DNA from: Hydrogenophaga sp.
Lineage (GTDB): Bacteria > Pseudomonadota > Gammaproteobacteria > Burkholderiales > Burkholderiaceae_C
Direction of reading: 5' to 3'
Assembly (NCBI RefSeq): GCF_019264445.1
Contig: NZ_JAHVAB010000047.1
Location: forward strand, 1-64,000
Length of the DNA: 64,000 bases
This document shows, piece by piece, positions 35,398 through 44,639 of the stretch. Each line of letters begins with the position of its first letter. Position 1 is the stretch's first letter. The notes beneath the pieces are model-generated. The model was not told the DNA's origin and did no database searches. It saw only the letters and a program-made list of their open reading frames with translations. Position numbers and translations under genes: made by a program.

Positions 35398-36171
35398 TCA
35401 GGCGCCAATGGCGTCGATCACCAGTTTGTCGCCGTCAGGGCCGGGCACCAGGCGCACCTGAGCGGTCTTGCCCTGAACGGATTCGGGCAGGGCAACCTCG
35501 CTGGTGCGGTAAATGCCGGCAATGGAAATGAGTTCGGGCGCCATCGACAGGGCGAAGATGCGGGCATCGGCGTTGCCGCGCGCCCCTGCAATGGCCTTGC
35601 CGCGCAGCGGCGCGTACACGTGGATGTGGCCGTCGGCAATGACCTCGGCACCCGGATTGACCATGGCCATCACCACCAGGTCGCGGCCACGCGCATAGAC
35701 CTGCTGACCCGAGCGCAAGGGCTTGTCGATCACCAGCGCACCGGGGGGTGGAGCGGTGGGTGTCGTCGGCGCAACGGGCTCACGCACCGAAGCGATGTCG
35801 GTGGGTGATGTGGCCGGGGCCGTGCGCTGCACGGTGGCGTCGGGCGTGGGCGTGAGGCCCGCGGCCATGGCCAGCGACGTCTGTTCGATGGTCCCACCCC
35901 GCACCGCCAGCGGCGTCAGGCGGTACTGCCGCAGCAAGGTCTGCAGTGCCCCGAAATCGGGCAAGGCGTTGGCCTCGGCCACATTGAGCGGGTGCAGGTC
36001 GATGACCAGCGGGTCGTTGTCGAAAAAGTCGGGAATGTCACCGAACCGCTGCGCCAGCTCTTCGGCCAGGCGGGTGAGATCGGACGACTTGAGCATGAGG
36101 GCCACCAGGGGCAGGTGGGCACTCTTGATCTCAAAAGTGGCGGGCGCGTTTCCTGCAAGGGCGACAGACAT
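35398..36171 (-). CDS. minC: Septum site-determining protein MinC
   Basis: A 257-residue inhibitor of FtsZ assembly. The N-terminal FtsZ-binding domain (about 1-105) is followed by a Pro/Thr-rich linker (about 125-150) and the C-terminal beta-helix dimer domain (VIDKPLRSGQQVYARGRDLVVMAMVNPGAEVIADGHIHVYAPLRGKAIAGARG). It is the first gene of the operon. The upstream 300 bases hold its promoter but no gene. Confidence 0.97.
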   Translation of the reverse strand: MSVALAGNAPATFEIKSAHLPLVALMLKSSDLTRLAEELAQRFGDIPDFFDNDPLVIDLHPLNVAEANALPDFGALQTLLRQYRLTPLAVRGGTIEQTSLAMAAGLTPTPDATVQRTAPATSPTDIASVREPVAPTTPTAPPPGALVIDKPLRSGQQVYARGRDLVVMAMVNPGAEVIADGHIHVYAPLRGKAIAGARGNADARIFALSMAPELISIAGIYRTSEVALPESVQGKTAQVRLVPGPDGDKLVIDAIGA

Positions 36172-36473
36172 GGGCGAAACAGATCCAAAAACGGGCCAGC
36201 CGCTGGAACGCCGGGTCGGCAGCTGTGGCTGTGGAAGCGGCGCATCTTAACAGCCGGGTCGGGCCATCCCGCGCTGCTGCCCGGTGCAGGTGTCAGGGCA
36301 TGTTTCACACGGTCGATCCGCCCTTTCGGGCACAACCCTGTGTGTAACTTTTGAACAAGCATCAGGTTGTCCACAGAAGATGCGCCAGCTCGCGGGTTAT
36401 CCCAGTTCATGACCTTGAGAAACCGGCCACTTCACACAGGCTTCTGAGCGCGCCAAGTCCTTGATACGACAAG
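36172..36473. other. minC upstream region, no gene seen
   Basis: No coding frame with supporting features is present on either strand. The stretch presumably contains the minCDE promoter. A TTGTCCACA close to the DnaA-box consensus occurs near 36369, alone and without other boxes in order. Confidence 0.4.
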
Positions 36474-36507
36474 AAAAAGGGCGCTTGTCCACACCGGACA
36501 GCGCCCT
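36474..36507 (-). terminator. Rho-independent terminator of the copZ-cueR-spy operon
   Basis: AGGGCGC/GCGCCCT and TGTCC/GGACA form a strong stem; read on the minus strand it is followed by a run of five T. It lies about 80 bases after the Spy-like gene stop. Confidence 0.82.
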
Positions 36508-36585
36508 CTACTACTACTGCTATTCAGTATTTAAGTATCTATAAGAACAAGAAGACAGAACACCGCTCGGGCTGGCGGCCGGTGG

Positions 36586-37185
36586 TCAGACGGGCACGCC
36601 CATGCGCTGGTGGCCACCCTGATGGTGGTGCTTGCCATGCTCGCCACGCATGCCGGCGCGCTGGTAGCCCGACATGAATTTCGCATCGAACACCTTCTGC
36701 TGGTCGGCGTTCAGTGCGGCGTAGAAGCTCTTGATGGCGTCGGTGCGTTTGGCCATGGCCGCATCGCGCTCGGCCTTGAGCGCCTGCATCTTGTCCAGGC
36801 GTTGCGGTGTGGTCAGCTTGGACCAGTCTTCCCGGGTGTGTTCGCGTGCGGGACGTGCCTGGGGCTGGGTGCGGGCCACAAATGCGTTCCAGGCCGGCTC
36901 TTGTTCGGGCGTGAGCTTGAGTTCGGTCTTGAATGCGGCCTGGCGCTCGGCCATCTTCTGCTGCATGCGGGCGATGTGTTCGGCGCGCTTCTGGTCGCGC
37001 TGTTCGGCCGTGGGTGCCGTGGGCTTGGCGGCTGGGGTGGCCTGGGCGAGTTGTGCTGTGCCGGGTGTGGTTGCGCCTGCCGAGGGCTGCAGGGCCGAGG
37101 CCTGCACAAGGGCGGTGGCCGACATGCCGACCAGGGCGGTGGCCAGTGTGGCGGCGATCAGGGCGCGTGGGTGAAGCGATTTCAT
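36586..37185 (-). CDS. Spy/CpxP-like periplasmic LTxxQ-motif protein
   Basis: A 199-residue periplasmic protein with signal peptide (MKSLHPRALIAATLATALVGMSATA). Two LTxxQ-like motifs are visible, LTPEQEPAWNAFVA and LNADQQKVFDAKF, the hallmark of Spy/CpxP family chaperones that sense or buffer envelope stress. The C-terminus is rich in His (GEHGKHHHQGGHQ), which may bind copper or other metals. It is the last gene after copZ and cueR, ending at the terminator. The ORF track frame reaches 37875, but the ATG at 37185 has AGGAG upstream. The linkage to copper genes suggests a role in periplasmic copper tolerance. Confidence 0.87.
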   Translation of the reverse strand: MKSLHPRALIAATLATALVGMSATALVQASALQPSAGATTPGTAQLAQATPAAKPTAPTAEQRDQKRAEHIARMQQKMAERQAAFKTELKLTPEQEPAWNAFVARTQPQARPAREHTREDWSKLTTPQRLDKMQALKAERDAAMAKRTDAIKSFYAALNADQQKVFDAKFMSGYQRAGMRGEHGKHHHQGGHQRMGVPV

Positions 37186-37250
37186 GAGAACTCCTGGTGA
37201 CTGTTGAGGATGAACCTCCACACGACAGGGTGTCTGGCTGCGGAGTGACT

Positions 37251-37772
37251 TCAGTGTCTGGCGCGGGTGTTTCCGCGCTGTGCCCCCGGTGTGGCGGGCT
37301 TGTAAAGTTTCGGCTCGCTTCGTGCAGCAAATGTGGAAGCGGGCTGGCTCAGGTCGTCCAGGATGGGGCAGTCGGGTCGACCATCGCCCGGGCACAGGTG
37401 CAGCAGATGACCCAGCGTGCGCTGCATGGCCTGCAGGGCTTCGATGCGCTGGGCCAGTTCGTCCAGGTGTTTTTGCGTGATGCGTTTGACATTCGCGCTG
37501 CTGCGTTTGCGGTTGTGCCAGAGGCTCACCAGTTCGGTGATGGCGTCCAGTCCGAAACCCATGTCGCGTGCGCGTCGGATAAAGCGCAGTGTGTGCACGT
37601 CGGCTTCGCTGTACTGGCGGTAGTTGCTGTCGGTGCGGGGCACGGCGGCCAGCAGGCCCAGTGATTCGTAGTGGCGCAGCATCTTGGGTGAAATGCCGCT
37701 GAGCTCGGCAGCCTTGCCGATGCTGACCGGCCAGCGGATCGGTGCGTCGGCGTCGGTGGGTTTTCCGGGCAT
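37251..37772 (-). CDS. cueR: MerR-family copper-responsive regulator, CueR-type
   Basis: A 173-residue MerR regulator. The winged helix starts at SIGKAAELSGISPKMLRHYESLGLL, a dimer helix follows, and the metal loop is CPGDGRPDC with the two cysteines that bind Cu(I) in CueR. The tail after DDLSQ is about 30 residues longer than usual. It begins five bases after copZ and activates promoters with a long spacer; a matching palindrome lies between copZ and copA. Cu(I) sensing is inferred from the C-x7-C loop and neighbours. Confidence 0.93.
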   Translation of the reverse strand: MPGKPTDADAPIRWPVSIGKAAELSGISPKMLRHYESLGLLAAVPRTDSNYRQYSEADVHTLRFIRRARDMGFGLDAITELVSLWHNRKRSSANVKRITQKHLDELAQRIEALQAMQRTLGHLLHLCPGDGRPDCPILDDLSQPASTFAARSEPKLYKPATPGAQRGNTRARH

Positions 37773-37777
37773 GGCGA

Positions 37778-37975
37778 TCAGGCCGCGACCGCGTAGCCTT
37801 CTTCCCGGATGGCTTGCTCCAGCGATTCGCGCGGCTGGGCGGACTCCACTTCGACGCGGTTCTGGCTGCGGTCAATGACCACCCGGGCCTGGGGGTCCAG
37901 CAGGCGGATGGCCTGGGTTACGGCCTTTTCGCAGTGGCCGCAGGTCATGCCCTGCACGGTGAGGACTTGTTTCAT
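37778..37975 (-). CDS. copZ: Copper chaperone, CopZ-like HMA-domain protein
   Basis: A 65-residue ferredoxin-like metal-binding protein with MTCGHC at residues 10-15. It carries Cu(I) in the cytosol and hands it to CopA. It is divergent from copA across a gap containing the CueR-type palindrome and is followed five bases later by cueR. Length is typical for CopZ/Atx1. Confidence 0.95.
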   Translation of the reverse strand: MKQVLTVQGMTCGHCEKAVTQAIRLLDPQARVVIDRSQNRVEVESAQPRESLEQAIREEGYAVAA

Positions 37976-38016
37976 GTTGCGATCCTTTTCAGTGATTGGG
38001 ATGAACGCATTCTGAT

Positions 38017-38035
38017 CCTTGACACCGTGTCAAGG
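38017..38035. promoter_or_regulatory. CueR-type palindrome in the copZ/copA divergent promoter
   Basis: CCTTGACACCGTGTCAAGG is a perfect nine-base dyad around one base. On the minus strand it fills the space between a TTGACC -35 and a CAGAAT -10 separated by 19 bases, the long-spacer layout that MerR/CueR proteins open. The site lies between copZ and copA and may serve both. Confidence 0.72.
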
Positions 38036-38110
38036 TCAAGAAAAATGGTTTCTCCCGCGACGGCCTGGAACGCTTGACCTTCCCACGATGGCAAAGCTTA
38101 TGCTGACTTC

Positions 38111-40429
38111 ATGGACACCATCACCGACCCTTCACCAGCTTCCGTTGCCCACGCTTTGCCATTGACCCAGATCGACATTGGCGTGGGTGGCATGACCTGC
38201 GCGTCGTGTGTCGCGCGGGTCGAGAAGGCTCTGCGCAAGCAGCCGGGGGTGACCGACGCTTCCGTGAATCTGGCGACCGAATCTGCCAGGGTGATGCTGA
38301 GCGCAGGTGACGCTGCGGAGTCGTTGGCGCGCGTCAAACGCGCGGTGCGTGATGCGGGCTATGAACCGCGCAACGTGGAAGCCATGGACGCGGTGGACGA
38401 ACCGCGCGTGATGGGTGTGCCACGCGATGCCTGGCCTGTGCTGATCGGTGCGTTGTTGTCGGCACCGCTGGTCGTGCCGATGGTGGGAGACCTCTTCGGC
38501 CTGCACTGGATGCTGCCCGCCTGGGTGCAGTTTGTGCTGGCCACACCGGTGCAGTTTGTGCTGGGTGCGCGGTTCTACAGGGCGGGTTGGCATGCGCTCA
38601 AGGCGTTCACCGGCAACATGGAATTGTTGGTGGCGATCGGCACATCGGCGGCCTGGGCGTTGTCCACCTGGTTGTGGTGGCGGGGCGAAGCAGGTGAGAT
38701 GGCCCACCTGTACTACGAGGCTTCGGCGGTGGTGATCACGCTGGTGTTGCTCGGCAAGTGGCTGGAGGCCCGCGCGAAGCGCCAGACCACCACAGCCATT
38801 CGGGCGCTGCATGCGTTGCGCCCTGCGCACGCGCACCTGCTGCCCGATGGTGTGCGCCGCACCGAGCTGACCGATGTGGCGGTGGACGAACTCCTGCCTG
38901 GCGATGTGATCCGCGTGTTGCCCGGTGAACGTTTTGCGGCCGATGGCACGGTGGTGCAAGGAGAGACGCAAGCCGACGAATCGATGTTGACCGGTGAATC
39001 GCTGCCGGTGCCCAAGCAGGTGGGCGATGCTGTGACGGGTGGCTCGCTCAACGGAGAAGGTGCGGTGGACGTGCGCGTGCGTGCCATCGGCGCGCAGAGC
39101 GTGCTGGCACACATCATTGGCCTGGTGCAGGACGCGCAGGCCGGCAAGGCCCCGGTGCAGCGCATGGTGGACCAGGTGGCGGCGGTGTTCGTGCCGGTGG
39201 TGCTGGTGATTGCTCTGGCCACGCTGGTGGGCTGGTGGTGGGTGGGCGTGCCCATGGAAGAAGCCTTGCTGCACGCGGTGGCCGTGCTGGTCATTGCGTG
39301 CCCGTGTGCATTGGGCCTGGCGACGCCGGCTGCCATCATGGCCGGCACGGGTGTGGCCGCTCAGCACGGCATTCTCATCAAGGATGCGCAGGCATTGGAG
39401 ATCGCCCACCGGGTGGACACCGTGGCGTTGGACAAGACAGGCACCTTGACCGAAGGCCATCCGCGCCTGCTCGGCATGGACGTGGCACCGGGTGTGGACG
39501 AGCAGGTGGTGCTCCTGTCGGCCGCTGCCTTGCAGGCGCAAAGCGCGCACCCCCTGGCCAGGGCGGTGATGGAGGCCGCTGCGGCCCGGGGCATCGACGT
39601 GGCACCCGATGCCGCGATGGCGGTGCAGGCGGTGTCAGGCCGGGGCGGGCAGGGCCGTGTGAACGGCGTGCCGATGGCGCTGGGCAGTTTGCGCTGGATG
39701 GAAGAACTGGGAGCTCCGCTGGGCCCGTTGCAGGCGCGTGCCCAGGCCTTGCAAGAGGAGGGTGCCACGGTGTCGGTGCTGGCCCATCAGACGCCAGGCG
39801 CGGGTGACACGGCGGTGTGGTCGGTGCTGGCGTTGCTGGCTTTCGGTGACGAGCCCAAGGCGGGTGCGGCCGAAGCCATCCGCCAGCTGCGTGAGCAAGG
39901 GGTGCGGCTTTTCATGGTGTCGGGCGACAACCGGGGCGCGGCGCTGGCCATGGCCGCGCGCCTGGGTCTGCGCGCCGATCAGGGTGAGGTGATTGCCGAG
40001 GTGCTGCCGGGCGACAAGGCCGCGGTGGTTCGTCAACTGCGACTGAACGAAGCGGGTGCCTCGGTGCACACGGTGGCGATGGTGGGGGATGGCGTGAACG
40101 ACGCGCCCGCGCTGGCTGCCGCCGACGTGGGCATGGCCATGAGCCACAGCCAGGGCGGCAGCGCCGATGTGGCGATGCACGCTGCCGGCATCACGCTCAT
40201 GCGTGGCGACCCGATGATGGTGATGGCGGCGCTGGATGTGTCACGGCGCACCGTGAGCAAGATCCGGCAGAACCTGTTCTGGGCCTTTGCCTACAACGTG
40301 GCGGGCATTCCGCTGGCGGCGCTGGGTGTGCTCAGCCCGGTGGTGGCGGGTGCGGCGATGGCGCTGAGCTCGGTGAGTGTGGTGAGCAACGCATTGCTGC
40401 TCAAGCGCTGGAAACCGCCCCGGCGCTGA
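38111..40429 (+). CDS. copA: Copper-exporting P1B-type ATPase
   Basis: A 772-residue inner-membrane pump that moves Cu(I) to the periplasm. In order: a single N-terminal HMA domain ([16 protein letters not shown]), eight membrane segments, actuator TGES, the channel CPC ([12 protein letters not shown]), phosphorylation site DKTGTLT and [10 protein letters not shown] hinge. The CPC and the MTCxxC domain specify Cu(I) or Ag(I). It is divergent from copZ-cueR with the palindromic operator between. No other heavy-metal gene is nearby. Confidence 0.96.
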   Translation: MDTITDPSPASVAHALPLTQIDIGVGGMTCASCVARVEKALRKQPGVTDASVNLATESARVMLSAGDAAESLARVKRAVRDAGYEPRNVEAMDAVDEPRVMGVPRDAWPVLIGALLSAPLVVPMVGDLFGLHWMLPAWVQFVLATPVQFVLGARFYRAGWHALKAFTGNMELLVAIGTSAAWALSTWLWWRGEAGEMAHLYYEASAVVITLVLLGKWLEARAKRQTTTAIRALHALRPAHAHLLPDGVRRTELTDVAVDELLPGDVIRVLPGERFAADGTVVQGETQADESMLTGESLPVPKQVGDAVTGGSLNGEGAVDVRVRAIGAQSVLAHIIGLVQDAQAGKAPVQRMVDQVAAVFVPVVLVIALATLVGWWWVGVPMEEALLHAVAVLVIACPCALGLATPAAIMAGTGVAAQHGILIKDAQALEIAHRVDTVALDKTGTLTEGHPRLLGMDVAPGVDEQVVLLSAAALQAQSAHPLARAVMEAAAARGIDVAPDAAMAVQAVSGRGGQGRVNGVPMALGSLRWMEELGAPLGPLQARAQALQEEGATVSVLAHQTPGAGDTAVWSVLALLAFGDEPKAGAAEAIRQLREQGVRLFMVSGDNRGAALAMAARLGLRADQGEVIAEVLPGDKAAVVRQLRLNEAGASVHTVAMVGDGVNDAPALAAADVGMAMSHSQGGSADVAMHAAGITLMRGDPMMVMAALDVSRRTVSKIRQNLFWAFAYNVAGIPLAALGVLSPVVAGAAMALSSVSVVSNALLLKRWKPPRR

Positions 40430-40438
40430 GCGGATGTG

Positions 40439-40452
40439 TTGACGCACGTCAA
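40439..40452. promoter_or_regulatory. FNR/DNR-type box upstream of the hemerythrin gene
   Basis: TTGACGCACGTCAA is a perfect palindrome of the form TTGAC-N4-GTCAA, the shape bound by FNR/ANR/DNR regulators of oxygen and nitric oxide response. It ends 52 bases before the hemerythrin ATG, fitting an activating position near -40. The regulator is not in the window. Confidence 0.6.
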
Positions 40453-40504
40453 GGCGGGCCGCCTGGCGTGGCTTCATGCTCGGGTCAACTGCCGGAGCAT
40501 TCCC

Positions 40505-41101
40505 ATGAAACACGAATCGATGCGCGTGATCTTTGACGAACACGCCAACCTCAGCGCGATGTTGCAGTCGCTGTCGCACATGGTGCGCGTGGGGCCTGAC
40601 GCCATGGTGGGCTGCAACCGGGACGGTTACTTTGACGTGCTGCGCGCCATGTTGTTCTACATCGATGCGTTCCCGGAGAAGAACCACCACCCCAAGGAAT
40701 CGAACCTGCTCTTTCCGCGCCTGGTGCGGGCGGCACCGCAGCTGCTGCCCACCATCGAACAGCTTGAGCGCGACCACATGAGCGGTGAGATGCGTGTGCG
40801 CGAGCTCATGCACCTGCTGATGGCCTGGGAGTACATGGGTGAGATGCACCGCGCAGACTTTGAAAACGAAGCGGTGCGTTATGTGGCGTTCTACCTGGAG
40901 CACATGCGGCTGGAAGAAACGGCTTTGCTCCCGATCGCCGAGCAGGTGTTGACCGATGAAGACTGGAGGGTGCTGGACAGAGAGTTTTCCTGCCACGAAG
41001 ACCCGCTGAGCTACCGGTTGCCGCGCGATCCCAAGTTCGACCGGCTGTTCACCCGCATCGTGCTGCGTGCACCCGCGCCGCTGGGCCTGGGCGGCAAGTG
41101 A
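40505..41101 (+). CDS. Hemerythrin-like HHE domain protein
   Basis: A 198-residue four-helix bundle with the pattern of di-iron ligands: FDEHANL near residue 11, KNHHPKESN near 58, ERDHMSGE near 91 and FYLEHMRLEETAL near 130. Such proteins bind O2, sense redox state or protect against nitric oxide (DnrN/Ric-like). The ATG has GGAGCATTCCC upstream; the ORF before it is not supported. An FNR-type box lies upstream, so expression under low oxygen or nitric oxide is likely. It follows copA by 75 bases but probably has its own promoter. Confidence 0.87.
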   Translation: MKHESMRVIFDEHANLSAMLQSLSHMVRVGPDAMVGCNRDGYFDVLRAMLFYIDAFPEKNHHPKESNLLFPRLVRAAPQLLPTIEQLERDHMSGEMRVRELMHLLMAWEYMGEMHRADFENEAVRYVAFYLEHMRLEETALLPIAEQVLTDEDWRVLDREFSCHEDPLSYRLPRDPKFDRLFTRIVLRAPAPLGLGGK

Positions 41102-41103
41102 AT

Positions 41104-42471
41104 TCAGGGGTCGGCGAGCGCGGCGAGCAGCGCGTCGAACACCTGGAGCAGTTGCTCGACATCCTGCGCCGTGGTGGCGGGTGAGACCAGCAGCATGCTG
41201 TGAAATGGCGTGAGCAGCACGCCGCGGTTGAGCATGAAGAGGTGCGTGAGGGCTTCGAGTTCGCCGCGCGCATGGTCGCGCACGTCTTGCGCATGTCGGG
41301 GCGTCTCCGGCATGAACTGCAGCTCCATGCGCGCACCCAGGCGCGTGACGGTCCAGGGCATGCCGGCGTGTTCGATGCGTTCGGTCAGGCCGTGTTCCAG
41401 CCGTTCGGCCAGCGCGAGCATGTGCGCGTAGCTGGCGTTGGTGTGCAGGTGGGTGAGCGCCGCCTGCAGGGCAGCCAGCGCCAGCGCATTGCCCGACAGC
41501 GTGGTGCCAATGCCGCTGTGGCCCTCGGGCGCGGCTTGCTTGGCCTGGCGCATGCGCTGAGCCACTTCTTGCGTGAACCCGTACACCGCGCAGGGCAGAC
41601 CGCCCGCCACGGCCTTGCCCACCACCAGGAAGTCGGGCGCGAGGTCATTGGCACGGGCGTAGCCACCGAGGGCGGTGGAGATGGTGTGGGTTTCGTCGCA
41701 GACGAAGAGCGTGCCGTGGGCGCGGCACAGGGCGCGCGCAGCGGCCCAGAAGCCGGGCTCGGGGGGCACCAGGCCGAAGTTGGTGAGCGCAGGTTCGGCC
41801 AGCAGACAGGCCACATCGCCCTGCACCAGCGCGGCTTCGAGGGCGGCCAGATCATTGAAGGGCACCACGCGGGTGAAGTGGGCGTGGTTGTGCACCTGCC
41901 CGAGCACGGAGGGCCGCGCCAGCATGTGGCCCGTGACGGGGTCCAGGTCCACCAGGGTGTCGTCGACGGCACCGTGGTAGCAGCCGTCAAACACCAGCAG
42001 CTGCGGGCGCTGCGTGATGGCGCGGGCCCAGCGCAGCACGAAGCGGTTGGCGTCGCTGGCCGTGAGCGCCATCTGCCACATGGGCAGGCCGAACACGCGG
42101 GCCAGGCTTTCGCCCACCGCCAAGGTGTTGGCCGCCGGCAGCATGCAGGTGAGGCCGCGCGCCGCCTGTTGCGCGATCGCCTGTGCCAGTGGCTCGGGGC
42201 TGTGGCCGAACATGGCGCCTGTGTCGCCCAGGCAGAAGTCGGTGTAGCGCAGGCCGTCGGCGCATTGCAGCGTGACGCCTTGTGCTTCGTTCACGAACAG
42301 GGTGGCCGGGCTGGGCCAGTCGCGCATCCAGTGCAGCGGCACGCCAAAGAGGTAGTGCGCCTGGGCAGCGTCGGCCAGCGCGAGGGAGGCCGGGTGCGTG
42401 GCCATGAAGCGCTCGCGCTCGGCCTGTTGCAACGCGGCGATGCGGTCGGAAGACGGGTGCTGAGAGGTCAT
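41104..42471 (-). CDS. Class III PLP aminotransferase, glutamate-1-semialdehyde aminomutase-like
   Basis: A 455-residue class III aminotransferase. It shows DGCYHG, a cofactor aspartate in VCDETHTIS and the Schiff-base lysine in VVGKAVAGGLPCAVYG. The fold and length resemble GSA aminomutase and beta-amino acid or omega-aminotransferases. No heme synthesis gene is nearby, so a catabolic transamination is more likely. It converges on the hemerythrin gene (two-base gap) and is divergent from the MFS gene. Substrate unknown. Confidence 0.85.
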   Translation of the reverse strand: MTSQHPSSDRIAALQQAERERFMATHPASLALADAAQAHYLFGVPLHWMRDWPSPATLFVNEAQGVTLQCADGLRYTDFCLGDTGAMFGHSPEPLAQAIAQQAARGLTCMLPAANTLAVGESLARVFGLPMWQMALTASDANRFVLRWARAITQRPQLLVFDGCYHGAVDDTLVDLDPVTGHMLARPSVLGQVHNHAHFTRVVPFNDLAALEAALVQGDVACLLAEPALTNFGLVPPEPGFWAAARALCRAHGTLFVCDETHTISTALGGYARANDLAPDFLVVGKAVAGGLPCAVYGFTQEVAQRMRQAKQAAPEGHSGIGTTLSGNALALAALQAALTHLHTNASYAHMLALAERLEHGLTERIEHAGMPWTVTRLGARMELQFMPETPRHAQDVRDHARGELEALTHLFMLNRGVLLTPFHSMLLVSPATTAQDVEQLLQVFDALLAALADP

Positions 42472-42600
42472 GGCGCCAGCTTACGTGCGACAGCGCGCGC
42501 CCAGCGCGTTGGCAGGCAGTGGACATTTCGTGGCGCGCCGAATTGGCACCGCTGCAGGCACCGCTGGCCGGGGCCCCGGATGAACCACAATGGCCCGGCC

Positions 42601-43824
42601 ATGGACCACACCGCCGCGCACGACGCCACACCCCCCGCACCCGACACGACGCCTTACCTGCGGCTGGCGCTGGCCCTGTCGCTGGGGGCGGCGGTGTCGC
42701 TGGGCATCACGCGGTTTGCCTACGGTTTGCTGCTGCCGCCGATGCGCGAGGACCTGGGCTGGAGCTACACGCTGGCCGGCGCCATGAACACCTTCAATGC
42801 GCTGGGCTACCTGCTGGGTGCGCTGGTCACGCCCTGGCTCATGCGGCGCCTGTCGCCCACGGGCCTGCTGCTGTCGGGTTCGTTGCTGGCGTCGTTGTTC
42901 ATGGGGCTCAGCGGGTTCTTCACGTCGGCGGCGCCGCTGCTGGCGCAGCGCCTGCTGGCGGGTGTGGCCAGTGCGCTGGTGTTCATTGCCGGCGGCTTGC
43001 TGGCGGCGCGGCTGGGCGCGCGCCAGCCCCGGCGCAGCGGCTTTCTGCTGGGCCTGTATTACGGAGGCACGGGCCTGGGCATCGTGGTCTCGGCGCTGGG
43101 GGTGCCACCGGTGCTGGCGGCAGCCGCAGGGCAGGCCCACGGATGGGCCTGGGTGTGGTGGGGCCTGGCGCTGGTGTGTCTGCTGGCCACGGCGCTGATG
43201 GTGTGGCCCGCGCGCGTGCTGGCGGGCCAGGCGGCACCGGCCGCAGGCGTGCAGGGCGGTGGCGTGCGCGTGTTCCGTGTGCGGGACTTTGCGGCGTCGC
43301 TCGCGGGCTATGCCGGTTTTGGCGTGGGCTACATCGGCTACATGACGTTTGTGATCGCGCTGCTGCGCGAACAGGGCAGCACCCCGGGCGCCATCACGGC
43401 GTTTTATGCGCTGCTGGGGGCGGCGGTGGTGGCCTCGTCGCGCATCTGGGCCGGGCTGCTGGACCGCCACCGCGACGGCCAGGCGCTGGCGCGCCTGAAC
43501 GCCTTGCTGGGCGTGGCGGCCATCGTGCCCGCGCTCACCGCCAGCTGGCCCTGGGTGCTGGCTTCCGGCCTCGTGTTCGGGGGTGTTTTCCTGTCGGTGG
43601 TGGCGTCCACCACCGCGCTGGTGCGGCACAACCTGCCGCCTGCGCAGTGGGCGGCCGGCATCAGCGCCTTCACCATCGTGTTCGCGGCCGGGCAGATCGT
43701 CGGCCCCACGGTGGTGGGCCTGATCGCCGACGGCCCCGGTGGCCTGGCGCGTGGCCTGGTGTTCTCGGCCGTGGCGCTCTGGGTAGGCGCCGCCCTCGCC
43801 ACACGCCAAAAATCGCTGGCGTGA
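42601..43824 (+). CDS. MFS transporter, YbfB/YjiJ-like
   Basis: A 407-residue twelve-helix major facilitator protein. The opening YLRLALALSLGAAVSLGITRFAYGLLLPPMREDLGW is typical of the YbfB/YjiJ family of putative sugar or drug carriers. The start is uncertain: ATG at 42601 or 42580, neither with a strong ribosome site; the tracked 874-residue frame before it is a shadow of the antisense aminotransferase gene. It is divergent from the aminotransferase gene, so the two could share regulation. Confidence 0.85.
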   Translation: MDHTAAHDATPPAPDTTPYLRLALALSLGAAVSLGITRFAYGLLLPPMREDLGWSYTLAGAMNTFNALGYLLGALVTPWLMRRLSPTGLLLSGSLLASLFMGLSGFFTSAAPLLAQRLLAGVASALVFIAGGLLAARLGARQPRRSGFLLGLYYGGTGLGIVVSALGVPPVLAAAAGQAHGWAWVWWGLALVCLLATALMVWPARVLAGQAAPAAGVQGGGVRVFRVRDFAASLAGYAGFGVGYIGYMTFVIALLREQGSTPGAITAFYALLGAAVVASSRIWAGLLDRHRDGQALARLNALLGVAAIVPALTASWPWVLASGLVFGGVFLSVVASTTALVRHNLPPAQWAAGISAFTIVFAAGQIVGPTVVGLIADGPGGLARGLVFSAVALWVGAALATRQKSLA

Positions 43825-43844
43825 GGTAGCCCCGTCCAGATGCC

Positions 43845-43916
43845 CACGGAACCGGCTCCGCCGGGCCGCAGGGCATGCCCCCTGGGGGGTGACGCCGCAG
43901 GCGGCGCGGGGGGGGT
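43845..43916 (-). repeat. Dispersed GC-rich intergenic repeat, copy B
   Basis: Read on the minus strand it starts directly after the stop codon of the glutathione transferase gene as CCCCCCGCGCCGCCTGCGGC, then a CCCCCCAGGGGG stem and GGCCCGGCGGAGCCGGTTCC. It is closest to copy D (58620). It lies between the convergent ends of the MFS and GST genes. Confidence 0.7.
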
Positions 43917-44522
43917 CTAGACCAAGCCTTCCGCCTTCATCGCAGCCTGCACGCCAGGACGCGCGCCCACGCGGGCGCGGTAGGCGGTCAGGTGGGCATA
44001 ACCGGTGATGTCCACACCCACGCGCGGAGCCCAGTTGGTGACGGTGAACAGGTAGCCATCGGCCACGGTGAAGGTGTCGCCCATCAGGTACGGCTTGCCG
44101 GCCAGTTCGCTGTCGACCCACTTCAGGCGTTGTGCCAGACGGTCTTTGGTCATGGTCTTGTAGTCCTCCGGCGTGGCCGGGTTGAACAGCGGGCCAAAGC
44201 CCTTGTGCAGCTCGGTGCCGATGAAGGTCAGCCATTCCTGCAGGTGGTAGCGCGCCATGGTGCCGTTGGCGGGCGCCAGGTTTTTCTGCGGCACCTGGTC
44301 GGCGATGTACTGCACGATGGCCGGGCCTTCGCGCAGGCGCTCGCCGCTGTCGAGCTCCAGCAGGGGCACGTAGCCCAGGGGGTTGATGGTGTAGTAGTCG
44401 GTGCCGTCGGGCAGCTTGTGCGTCTTGGTGGGCGCGGCTACGGCTTCGAAGGCCAGGCCGGCTTCGTGCAGGGCGATGTGCGGGGAGAGCGAGCAGGCGC
44501 CAGGTGAGTAGTAAAGCTTCAT
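43917..44522 (-). CDS. gstA: Glutathione S-transferase, beta-class type
   Basis: A 201-residue thioredoxin-fold transferase. The N-terminal KLYYSPGACSLSPHIAL carries the beta-class cysteine that forms a mixed disulfide with glutathione, the cis-proline segment is YVPLLEL, and the C-terminal helical domain includes FTVADGYLF. It conjugates glutathione to electrophiles in the cytosol. AGGACGAACCCCC precedes the ATG. It is divergent from the AsmA-like gene. Confidence 0.92.
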   Translation of the reverse strand: MKLYYSPGACSLSPHIALHEAGLAFEAVAAPTKTHKLPDGTDYYTINPLGYVPLLELDSGERLREGPAIVQYIADQVPQKNLAPANGTMARYHLQEWLTFIGTELHKGFGPLFNPATPEDYKTMTKDRLAQRLKWVDSELAGKPYLMGDTFTVADGYLFTVTNWAPRVGVDITGYAHLTAYRARVGARPGVQAAMKAEGLV

Positions 44523-44639
44523 GGGGGTTCGTCCTGAAATGGCGATGACGCCGGTTGGCGCATCGGCCCCGATGCTACCGGCGGCGGGGCTTTGGCGTGG
44601 TCACAGGACAGGCGGCGCGGCCTTGCCCACAATGCCGCC

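Noticed and set aside
36365-36493. DnaA-box-like TTGTCCACA sequences near minC
   Set aside because: Two isolated near-matches, one inside a terminator stem; no cluster of boxes, AT-rich element or replication gene.
37186-37875. Long extension of the Spy-like frame to 37875
   Set aside because: It runs through cueR in another frame; the internal ATG has a ribosome site and signal peptide.
41200-42579. N-terminal 460 residues of the 874-residue plus-strand ORF before the MFS gene
   Set aside because: They are antisense to the class III aminotransferase; only the C-terminal part is a real MFS protein.
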